A DNA stretch of 16,903 bases from an uncultured Cytophagaceae bacterium (GTDB lineage: Bacteria; Bacteroidota; Bacteroidia; Cytophagales; Spirosomataceae), in contig CALLKB010000136.1 in NCBI GenBank assembly GCA_938008575.1, positions 1 to 16,903 on the forward strand, read 5' to 3'. The notes below the pieces were generated by a model. The model was not told where the DNA came from. It saw nothing but the letters and a program-made list of their open reading frames with translations, and ran no database searches. The position numbers were made by a program, and so were the translations under genes. Below, piece by piece: positions 8,078 through 16,021 of the stretch. The stretch's first letter is position 1. Every line of letters starts with the position of its first letter.

Positions 8078-9817
8078 ATGAAATTTCAAATGAAAACGAA
8101 TCCATTGATCATTTGTAGTGTGCTCATGCTGGGGGTATCCACTGGTTTATTTGCTCAAGACAAGAAAGAAGGTAATATTCAAAATGATGACATCATTTTG
8201 GAGAAAGAACGTAAAATCGTTCTTCAGCCGCAGATTTCGCGCAATTTCGAACCCTTAAATGAGATTGAAAACACGCAGAAAGGTCGTAAAATGAAGTACG
8301 AGTTTTTTGACCGTAAATGGGATGCGACAAGCAATACCCTGTTGACAACGACTGTTATTGGTCCACGTGAAGGAGATGAATTAGTATCCTCTTTTGGTCC
8401 TAAGTTTAAAAATTTGGTGAAAATTGGTGCAGGTAATTATGGCCATACCTTATTGAATGGTCACTTCGGATTCACTCCAAAAGAAAACCAGTTTCAAGGT
8501 GTTTACATCAATCATGATGCAAACCGTCGGGGCCCTGTGAGCATGGGCAATTCAAGCCGCAATGAGAATGAGGCTAAGGTGTATAGCAAAACCTTTACTG
8601 GAAATTATTTCCTAGATGGACAAATTAGCTTTAAACGCACGGAAAACAATTACTACGGCCGACCAGAAGAAGTATTCGCTTCTGTTCCCTTCATTAAGGA
8701 TTTAGATATTGCCTACAATAAGTTCAATTACTCAGGTAGTATTTCCAATTCGAAAAAGGATGTAAAATGGGATTACATTGCAACCTCTGGCTTAACTTAT
8801 TTGACGAATAGCTATACAAGCAAAGAGTGGATTTGGGATAGTAAATTGCAAGGAATCTTACGCGTGACAGATAATTTCTCGGCTTATTTGACAGGTGAGA
8901 TGAACATGTCGGAAAATACCTTTGCGTTTGTGAATAACCGTAGAGAATTATACCGCGTAAAACCAACTTTCTTATACAAGAATAATCGTTTAGCTGTAAC
9001 AGGAGGATTGAACATTGTCAATGAGAAAGACGCCAATATTTCATTGAATAAAACGCGTTTATTTCCGTTGTTGAAGGTTGATTTCAAACCAACCGACTTT
9101 TTACATGTCTTTGTGGGTTTAGGCGGAGAAACCTATTTCAATAGCTACAACCAATTTACGAGTGAGAATAATTGGTTAGCACCACGATTAGCTCCAAACT
9201 TGCAGAACACAACACAAAGTTCTAACATCTATGGTGGAATCAAGGGTTCCAATGAACGTAACTTGGATTTTGAATTGAAATTTGGCTATTCAGAATACAA
9301 TAATTTAGCGATGTTCTTGAATTCAACAGCTGACCCATCGCATTTTGAATTAATCTATGCTAATACCAAAGTAGAAAAATCTGCTAAGGTGTTCAATATG
9401 TCAGGACAGGTAAATTACCAGACATTTGATAAAGTTTTGTCGATCTTAAAGTATGATTTTAATACATACCAAGATTTAGTTTATGATGCTGCCGATTTAT
9501 CAACAATCGACAAACCGATTCATCGACCGATGATGAATTTATCGTTTACGAACTCGATAACCTTCAAAGATAAAATCATTGTTTCGCCTGACCTTTTCTA
9601 CATTTCTGGCTTATATAGCTTTGAAAAGTCATTAACTCCCATGGCAGAACAAATGGATGACATTATCGATTTAAACTTGAAAGTGAATTACTTGATTACG
9701 AAGAAATTCAATATTTCCGTGAGCGCAAATAACTTAATGGGTAAAAATTACCAACGTTATTTGAACTATAAGAGTCAAGGACTTAATTATACGGTAGGCG
9801 TAGCCTATTCGTTTTAA
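8078..9817 (+). CDS. TonB-receptor-like outer-membrane beta-barrel without plug
   Basis: A 579-residue outer-membrane protein with a signal peptide (hydrophobic PLIICSVLMLGVSTG, cleavage after LFAQ). A charged linker of about 60-70 residues leads into a region of alternating amphipathic strands that runs to the C terminus. The end, NLMGKNYQRYLNY then VGVAYSF, with a terminal Phe, is typical of TonB-dependent receptors and gives the barrel-assembly signal. There is no room for the usual roughly 130-residue plug, and I see no TonB box, so active import is doubtful. The start is ATG 8078 or 8090. The in-frame TTG at 8072, one base after the upstream stop, is unlikely. It lies between the TPR gene and the SPOR gene. 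What it binds or secretes cannot be told from sequence. Confidence 0.85.
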   Translation: MKFQMKTNPLIICSVLMLGVSTGLFAQDKKEGNIQNDDIILEKERKIVLQPQISRNFEPLNEIENTQKGRKMKYEFFDRKWDATSNTLLTTTVIGPREGDELVSSFGPKFKNLVKIGAGNYGHTLLNGHFGFTPKENQFQGVYINHDANRRGPVSMGNSSRNENEAKVYSKTFTGNYFLDGQISFKRTENNYYGRPEEVFASVPFIKDLDIAYNKFNYSGSISNSKKDVKWDYIATSGLTYLTNSYTSKEWIWDSKLQGILRVTDNFSAYLTGEMNMSENTFAFVNNRRELYRVKPTFLYKNNRLAVTGGLNIVNEKDANISLNKTRLFPLLKVDFKPTDFLHVFVGLGGETYFNSYNQFTSENNWLAPRLAPNLQNTTQSSNIYGGIKGSNERNLDFELKFGYSEYNNLAMFLNSTADPSHFELIYANTKVEKSAKVFNMSGQVNYQTFDKVLSILKYDFNTYQDLVYDAADLSTIDKPIHRPMMNLSFTNSITFKDKIIVSPDLFYISGLYSFEKSLTPMAEQMDDIIDLNLKVNYLITKKFNISVSANNLMGKNYQRYLNYKSQGLNYTVGVAYSF

Positions 9818-9819
9818 TC

Positions 9820-10788
9820 ATGACAACAATGAATCCGATGATCGCATTTATTGAACATTTACTGTACACACATGATTGTGTCATTATTCCTCATTTTGGA
9901 GGTTTTGTGTTGAATTCACAAGATTTCAAATTGGATGATGAGCAAGTGATACATCCCAAATCGAAATGGGTTGCTTTTAACGAGCGCCTACAGTCGGATG
10001 ATGGATTATTAGCTACCCTGTGGGCTAAGGAAAAGAACATCAGTCAAAAACAAGCTTTTGCAACTGTACATCAGTTTGGCCAAACATTAGCTGAACAGAT
10101 CAAGGCTGATAAACAATTTCAATTTGGAAATATTGGTGTGTTTCAAATAAGTAAATCTGGTCGATTGCAATTTGAGCCGAATAAAGCGATCAATTTTGAT
10201 TTAAATCAATATGGATTAACGCCAGTGAGTTTAGGCACCTTGAAAAAGAAACCCGTCTTGCAGGAAAGCCCAGTTGAGAAGTCGGCAGTCGATTTGCCAA
10301 CCTTCCAACCTGAGCCTAAACGAACTCGTCAACATCAATTTTACACGTATGTGTTGTTGGCCTTTTTCTTCGGAGGAATTGCTGCCTATTATTTGACCGA
10401 GCCAAACTCACGCTACGTGAATAGTTCGTTCAGCCCTTTAACGATTCGGATTAAGAAAACAAAGCCAGCAGCTCCAGCTAAATTAGCCGTGGTAGAAACG
10501 CTTAAAAAAGAACCGGTTGCGGCAGTACAGGAAGAAATAGAACAACCAGAAACTGGGGGTGGGATTTTTTTAGTAGCCGGAAGTTTTAAAACGGAATCAA
10601 AAGCAGCGACTTGCCAGGCGGAACTTGTGGCCAAAGGATTTGAAAATGTGCAAATTATTGAGAAGAAAGCAGGCGAGGGGCATTACCGGGTAAGTGTGGG
10701 AGAAGTAGCGGATTTTGATGCAGGTTATGCGGCAGCCGCGCGCCTGAAGGCAGAAAAGAAATTAGATATTTGGGTTTACAAAAGATAA
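9820..10788 (+). CDS. HU-CCDC81 / SPOR-domain inner-membrane protein
   Basis: A 322-residue type II membrane protein. Residues 5-130 match the CCDC81-like prokaryotic HU domains known in Bacteroidota (IEHLLYTHDCVIIPHFGGFV at 11-30; FGNIGVF at 102-108). A basic stretch (PKRTRQH) precedes one membrane helix at about 174-192, which puts the HU part in the cytoplasm. A linker rich in Lys, Ala and Glu leads to a C-terminal SPOR domain (about 247-322, FLVAGSFKTESKA and HYRVSVGEVADF). SPOR domains bind glycan strands lacking stem peptides, usually at division sites. The protein could thus link a nucleic-acid-binding-type domain to septal peptidoglycan, but DNA binding is inferred only from fold relationship. 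It lies 2 nt after the barrel gene and 3 nt before the TonB-like gene. Confidence 0.9.
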   Translation: MTTMNPMIAFIEHLLYTHDCVIIPHFGGFVLNSQDFKLDDEQVIHPKSKWVAFNERLQSDDGLLATLWAKEKNISQKQAFATVHQFGQTLAEQIKADKQFQFGNIGVFQISKSGRLQFEPNKAINFDLNQYGLTPVSLGTLKKKPVLQESPVEKSAVDLPTFQPEPKRTRQHQFYTYVLLAFFFGGIAAYYLTEPNSRYVNSSFSPLTIRIKKTKPAAPAKLAVVETLKKEPVAAVQEEIEQPETGGGIFLVAGSFKTESKAATCQAELVAKGFENVQIIEKKAGEGHYRVSVGEVADFDAGYAAAARLKAEKKLDIWVYKR

Positions 10789-10791
10789 GAT

Positions 10792-11565
10792 ATGAGCATC
10801 AGCTATTCACAAAAAGACTTTGAGAAAAAGAATCAACGTAAAGCATTCGTTATCACTTTGCTGATTAATGCTGTGTTGTTTCTATTGATTTGGCAGGTTC
10901 AAATTTGGAATGAATCACCTACACCTAAAATTCCGACGATGGAAGATGGTTCAGCTGGTGAAATTTCGTTTGAACAAGAACCTCCTGCACCTGAACCTCA
11001 ATCGCAAAAAGAAATTACGCAAACGACAGAAGCAGAACAAGCGAATACAGTTCCGCCTTTAACGAGTACCGTAGAAAGCCCCGTGATGGTGAAACAAAGT
11101 CCACCCGTGGTAGCCAAGGAAGAAAAGGAAGCTGAACCAGTCGTAGATTTAAACTTAACGATGGGTAAGCGTTCACCACGCGCAACGTCAGGAGGAAGTG
11201 GTACCGGAACAGGTTCGGGTACAGGAACTGGTAAGGGTACCGGCACAGGAATCGGTGGAGGAGGAAATGGGAGTGGATCTGGTTCAGGAAATGGAGAAGG
11301 TAAAATTGCTCAAGATTGGACATTTGATACCAAATCATTAAATGGAATTGATAATGGTTCTGAAACGGGCGAAATCACCTTTTTTATTCGTATCAACGAA
11401 AAAGGTAATGTAACAGAAATCCGTATTGATCGCACAAACGTTAAATTATCGTTAGCTGAGCGCTATAAAAAATTGATTAAGAATGCACGTTTTTATCCAA
11501 AGAGTGACGGAATTAGTCGGGGAGCTAGTGGATTCAAAACGATTAAAATTGTGCCTACCAACTAA
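10792..11565 (+). CDS. TonB-like energy-transducer protein with glycine-rich spacer
   Basis: A 257-residue inner-membrane anchored protein with one membrane helix at about 18-37 after a basic N terminus (KKNQRK), so N-in. A Pro/Glu/Gln-rich stretch follows (about 62-120), then the Gly/Ser/Thr tract at 134-170. The C-terminal domain (about 190-257) resembles TonB/TolA C domains in position and in FFIRINEKGNVTEIRID, but the usual YP..A motif is not obvious. Such proteins normally work with ExbB/ExbD to pass proton-motive force to outer-membrane proteins. No exbB or exbD lies in this operon, so it would have to use a pair encoded elsewhere or act as a passive tether. It sits just upstream of folC. 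Confidence 0.82.
   Translation: MSISYSQKDFEKKNQRKAFVITLLINAVLFLLIWQVQIWNESPTPKIPTMEDGSAGEISFEQEPPAPEPQSQKEITQTTEAEQANTVPPLTSTVESPVMVKQSPPVVAKEEKEAEPVVDLNLTMGKRSPRATSGGSGTGTGSGTGTGKGTGTGIGGGGNGSGSGSGNGEGKIAQDWTFDTKSLNGIDNGSETGEITFFIRINEKGNVTEIRIDRTNVKLSLAERYKKLIKNARFYPKSDGISRGASGFKTIKIVPTN
11191..11301 (+). repeat. Gly-Ser/Thr low-complexity coding tract
   Basis: Thirty-seven codons of near-continuous GG-N alternation encode GTGTGSGTGTGKGTGTG and similar, the flexible spacer of the TonB-like protein. Codons vary (ggt, gga, ggc), so the nucleotide repeat is imperfect. This argues that selection acts on the protein. Length variation between strains would not be surprising. Confidence 0.8.
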
Positions 11566-11567
11566 TT

Positions 11568-12860
11568 ATGACGCGTTTTGAAGAAGTCATCAACTTCTTG
11601 TATGCCCAATTACCTGTTTTTCATCGGGAAGGGAAAAAGGCTTATAAACCAGGTTTAGGCAATATAGAGAGCCTTTCGGCCCAATTAGGGAATCCGCACG
11701 AGGCATTTAAATCCTTGCATATTGCAGGTACAAATGGCAAGGGGAGCAGTTCGCATTTTATGGCCTCCATCTTACAAGAACATGGCTATAAAGTAGGACT
11801 TTACACATCTCCTCACCTTAAATCCTTTACTGAACGAATCAAAATCAATGGGCAAGAGATTGATAAACAATGGATTGTCGATTTCTTTGATCAATACCAG
11901 CCTTTGTTAGCATCCATCCGTCCTAGTTTTTTTGAATGGACGGTTATCATGGCCTTCCAATATTTCAAGGAGCAACAAGTTGATTTTGCCATCATTGAAA
12001 CGGGTTTAGGCGGTCGATTGGATTCCACCAACATCATCAATCCGCTTGGATGTTTAATAACCAATATCGGCTATGATCATCAGGATATTTTGGGAGATAG
12101 TCTCGAATTAATTGCAGGCGAAAAAGCGGGTATTATCAAAGCCAATACGCCGGTTTGCATCAGTGAAAAGCAGATAGAAACTACCACAATTTTTCAAGCG
12201 AAAGCTAATTCCGAACATGCTAACCTTCGATTTGCCAGTGAAAAGGTACATGTAGGTGATCCTGAGTTTAAGAAAGCAGGCATGCAATTGGAAGTAGGAA
12301 CAACTACCTGGGGAAAATTCATTTTGGAAAGTCCCTATGCAGGAATTTACCAAGTCAATAACTTGCGAGGCGTGATTGCTTGGTGTGAGCAATTAAATGA
12401 ATTAGGAATCATTCCATTTGAATTGCAAAAGATTCAGACAGGAATTGCTGCATGTCGGAAAAATACCATGTTACGAGGTCGCTGGGAGGTTTATCAGGAA
12501 AACCCATGGATTGTAGCTGATACGGGACATAATGAATCTGGGATTACGCAGATTTTGGAACAAGTGAAGCAGTTTCATCCGAGTCATTTGACAATTATAT
12601 TAGGCATGGTCGCCGACAAAGACATTGATCGGGTTTTGAAACTATTCCCCAAAGAAGCAGCTTATCTATTCACTGAAGCGCATAATCCGCGGGCATTGAA
12701 GGCAGATAAATTGCAGGAAATGGCTAGTCGGCATGGCTTAACAGGGCAATTAGCGGAAAATGTGAATCAGGCCATTAAGCTTGCGTGCAAAAGTGAATCC
12801 GATTTTATTTTAATTACAGGCAGCACATATTTAGTAGCTGAAATAGAAGAAACGTTTTGA
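11568..12860 (+). CDS. folC: FolC, folylpolyglutamate synthase / dihydrofolate synthase
   Basis: Cytosolic ATP-dependent ligase that adds glutamate to folates and, in bifunctional members, to dihydropteroate. It has 430 residues, a normal length. Mur-ligase-type motifs are the P-loop GTNGKGS at 54-60, TSPHL at 80-84 with SFTERIKING at 86-95, ETGLGGRLDSTN at 144-155, ITNIGYDHQDILG at 164-176 with GEKAGIIK just after, and DTGHNE at 318-323 in place of the more common DGAHNP. The ATG lies 2 nt after the TonB-like stop, and the TGA overlaps the trmB start by 2 nt. Whether it has both activities cannot be decided by eye. I recall TonB-folC order as common in Bacteroidota. Confidence 0.95.
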   Translation: MTRFEEVINFLYAQLPVFHREGKKAYKPGLGNIESLSAQLGNPHEAFKSLHIAGTNGKGSSSHFMASILQEHGYKVGLYTSPHLKSFTERIKINGQEIDKQWIVDFFDQYQPLLASIRPSFFEWTVIMAFQYFKEQQVDFAIIETGLGGRLDSTNIINPLGCLITNIGYDHQDILGDSLELIAGEKAGIIKANTPVCISEKQIETTTIFQAKANSEHANLRFASEKVHVGDPEFKKAGMQLEVGTTTWGKFILESPYAGIYQVNNLRGVIAWCEQLNELGIIPFELQKIQTGIAACRKNTMLRGRWEVYQENPWIVADTGHNESGITQILEQVKQFHPSHLTIILGMVADKDIDRVLKLFPKEAAYLFTEAHNPRALKADKLQEMASRHGLTGQLAENVNQAIKLACKSESDFILITGSTYLVAEIEETF

Positions 12861-13522
12861 GTAGACAGAAAACATATAAATACGAATGGGCGGAGCGATT
12901 AGATAGTGTTATTCAATCCCCGAAACCATTCTTTTCCGCTTGCCAAGGAAATTGGAATCAGACATACTTTAAGAATTCCCATAAGCTCGTGGTCGAATTA
13001 GGCTGCGGTCGGGGAGAATACACGAATGGTTTGGGCAAATTGTTTCCCAACATGAATTTCATTGGTGTCGATATCAAAGGTGATCGATTAGCAGCCGGAG
13101 GTAGAGAAGCAGATGCATTAGGATTAACCAATGTAGGATTTTTACGCATTCAGATTCAATTCATTGAAGATTTTTTTCTGCCAAATGAAATCGATGAAAT
13201 CTGGATTACCTTTCCGGATCCTCGAATGAAAGATCGTGATGAGAAGAAGCGCCTGACATTCCCATTTTTCCTGGAGAAATATTTACGACTTTTAAAACCG
13301 GATGGAATCATCCATTTGAAAACAGATTCAGAACCTTTTTTCGATTATTCGATGGAGCAGTTCCGAGCTTATGGTTTACCCATTTTGGCCGAGACCAAAA
13401 ATCTCTATGAGTCGGAGTGGTATGATGATCATTTCGGAATCAAGACGCGCTTTGAAAAAATTTGGTATGACAAGGGCTATTCGATTAACTATGCACGCAT
13501 ACAAAACAAAAAAGAGGCCTAG
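12857..13522 (+). CDS. trmB: TrmB, tRNA (guanine-N7)-methyltransferase
   Basis: SAM-dependent methylation of G46 in the tRNA variable loop. It has 221 residues. Motifs are the SAM-binding ELGCGRGEYT at 47-56, VDIKG at 71-75, the family signature TFPDPRMKDRD at 118-128 followed by KKRLT, KTD at 155-157, and the C-terminal KTRFEKIW at 196-203. The start is a TTG inside the sequence TTGA, which overlaps the folC stop. No in-frame ATG exists before the SAM motif, and the N terminus MSRQK aligns with family N termini as I recall them. The last codons and the TAG stop form the 5' arm and loop of the operon terminator. Confidence 0.93.
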   Translation: MSRQKTYKYEWAERLDSVIQSPKPFFSACQGNWNQTYFKNSHKLVVELGCGRGEYTNGLGKLFPNMNFIGVDIKGDRLAAGGREADALGLTNVGFLRIQIQFIEDFFLPNEIDEIWITFPDPRMKDRDEKKRLTFPFFLEKYLRLLKPDGIIHLKTDSEPFFDYSMEQFRAYGLPILAETKNLYESEWYDDHFGIKTRFEKIWYDKGYSINYARIQNKKEA

Positions 13523-13533
13523 GCCTCTTTTTT
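13508..13533. terminator. Bidirectional terminator between trmB and gap
   Basis: A perfect 11-bp stem AAAAAAGAGGC/GCCTCTTTTTT has loop CTAG, which contains the trmB stop codon. T runs appear on both strands (six plus-strand T and the matching A run), so it can end both the six-gene operon and the convergent gap transcript. Confidence 0.85.
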
Positions 13534-13549
13534 ATTATTCGAATATGAA

Positions 13550-14629
<1,080 letters not shown>

Positions 14630-14710
14630 TTAATCGTTTTAAATACACAATTCAACAATTGTAAACGCAATAATTTTACTTAGCCAAAAAGCTAATTGTA
14701 ACATTTTTCA

Positions 14711-14753
14711 GCAAAATTATCTCGGATACGTTTTTTATTCAAGATAATTTTGC
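14711..14753. repeat. 12-bp perfect inverted repeat with 19-nt spacer
   Basis: GCAAAATTATCT at 14711-14722 is exactly mirrored by AGATAATTTTGC at 14742-14753. It could be a hairpin in an RNA or a two-site operator. It has no following T run, so it is not a typical terminator. It lies directly upstream of a 7-of-8 promoter box (CATATTTG) that shares its last base. Confidence 0.7.
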
Positions 14754-14799
14754 ATATTTGTATAAGCGAATGCCGCGCGGATCGAGTGGGGCAGGGGAG

Positions 14800-14812
14800 T
14801 GACAGAATGTCA
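14800..14812. promoter_or_regulatory. Operator-like palindrome TGACA-N3-TGTCA
   Basis: Two perfect 5-bp half sites are spaced by GAA at the edge of the GC-rich island. The size and spacing suit a dimeric regulator. No regulator gene is nearby to name it. A short RNA hairpin with a GAA loop is the alternative. Confidence 0.35.
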
Positions 14813-15046
14813 TTTGTCTATTTTGCTAATTTCAAGCACATATTTCCACGATATATTATTCTGCCACAATTATCAACTAACTGATAATCAGTAATTTAAC
14901 TAATTAAAGTTTAAGTTAAATTTATGTGCTCTTTTTGAGCTTAAAATGGCTTTACACTGAGAAATCCCATTTTAAATTTTTCAATCCACTTCGATAAAAT
15001 CCTATTTATTGGTAATTTGCATCTTCAAATTTTGGATACTTAACAT

Positions 15047-16021
15047 ATGAATTCAGTAGAACAGATCATTTTATCGGCGTGGGACGCTCCAGAAACAAGA
15101 AATACGCCTGCAGTCGTTGCTGCGATTGAAGAAGTTGTAGCAAAAGTGGATGCAGGAGAATTAAGAACTGCGGAGCCATTAGCCGATGGAAGCTGGCAGG
15201 TTAACGAGTGGGTAAAGAAAGCAATCGTAATGTATTTCCCGATTCGCCAAATGGAAGTAAGTGAAGTTGGCATTTTCGAATACCACGATAAAATGCGTTT
15301 AAAGACTAACTATAAGGAATTGGGCGTACGTGTTGTACCTCCAGCTGTAGCACGATATGGCGCATTTTTGGCGAAAGGAACGATCCTTATGCCATCTTAC
15401 GTGAATATCGGTGCTTATGTTGACGAAGGAACTATGGTAGATACTTGGGCAACGGTAGGAAGTTGTGCGCAAATCGGGAAGCATGTACACCTAAGTGGTG
15501 GCGTGGGAATCGGTGGTGTATTAGAACCACCTCAAGCAGCTCCAGTGATTATTGAAGATGGTGCAGAAATCAATTGCCTTGCTAAGCATGGGATGCATTT
15601 AGGAGACCGAGTGAGTATTGGCAAGTATGCGATTATTCGTCCTTCTAATATTTATGGTGGTCCTATTGGAGAAGGTTTGGTGATGGGTAATCATTCAAAT
15701 ATTGGTCCTTACAATTATATTGGTTGTTCTGGTAAAATCACTATCGGTAATAATGTAATGTTGGCACCTCGTGTGAGTATTTATGCCGAGAACCATGTAT
15801 TTGACAATCCTACTATCACCATTAAAGAACAAGGTGTGACTAAAATAGATGTAGTGATTGAAGATGATTGTTGGATTGCTGCCAATGCAGTGATTCTTGC
15901 AGGGGTTAGAATAGGCAGAGGCTCTGTTGTTGCAGCAGGGAGTGTAGTGAATGAAGATGTACCTCCTTTTTCCGTTGTTGCGGGTGTTCCTGCTCGTGTG
16001 ATTAAATCTCGTTTAGGCTAA
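15047..16021 (+). CDS. DapD N-terminal part fused to a hexapeptide O-acetyltransferase
   Basis: A 324-residue chimera. Residues 1 to about 171 follow tetrahydrodipicolinate N-succinyltransferase (lysine/mDAP pathway) closely: [44 protein letters not shown] with the catalytic Asp equivalent at 132, and [14 protein letters not shown]. DapD should go on with FIG.R...VEG, which holds the second catalytic residue (Glu189 in the studied enzyme). Instead, from about 172 the protein is a WbbJ/colanic-acid-type left-handed beta-helix acetyltransferase: [13 protein letters not shown], the catalytic-type His in YAENH (His250), and the C-terminal [15 protein letters not shown]. Both halves are beta-helices, so the fold could be continuous. 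DapD activity should be lost, while acetylation of a glycan is plausible. The TAATG overlap couples it to the glycosyltransferase. An assembly chimera is not excluded. Confidence 0.85.
   Translation: MNSVEQIILSAWDAPETRNTPAVVAAIEEVVAKVDAGELRTAEPLADGSWQVNEWVKKAIVMYFPIRQMEVSEVGIFEYHDKMRLKTNYKELGVRVVPPAVARYGAFLAKGTILMPSYVNIGAYVDEGTMVDTWATVGSCAQIGKHVHLSGGVGIGGVLEPPQAAPVIIEDGAEINCLAKHGMHLGDRVSIGKYAIIRPSNIYGGPIGEGLVMGNHSNIGPYNYIGCSGKITIGNNVMLAPRVSIYAENHVFDNPTITIKEQGVTKIDVVIEDDCWIAANAVILAGVRIGRGSVVAAGSVVNEDVPPFSVVAGVPARVIKSRLG

Noticed and set aside
11191..11301. Repetitive GGT/GGA pattern considered as a tandem repeat or CRISPR-like array.
   Set aside because: It is in frame, imperfect at the base level, and encodes a Gly-Ser/Thr spacer. 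There are no unique spacers between identical repeats.
11015..11338. Minus-strand frame of 107 codons opposite the TonB-like gene.
   Set aside because: Its low-complexity content mirrors the glycine-rich tract. No independent evidence for coding.
14770..14802. A 10-codon ATG frame (MPRGSSGAGE) in the GC-rich island, reminiscent of the thrombin-site part of cloning vectors (PRGS).
   Set aside because: Too short to call as a gene, and the surrounding bases do not match a vector sequence I know. The PRGS likeness covers only four codons.
14925..14945. GCTC-TTTTT-GAGC hairpin in the leader.
   Set aside because: A 4-bp stem alone is common by chance. Not listed as a separate feature.
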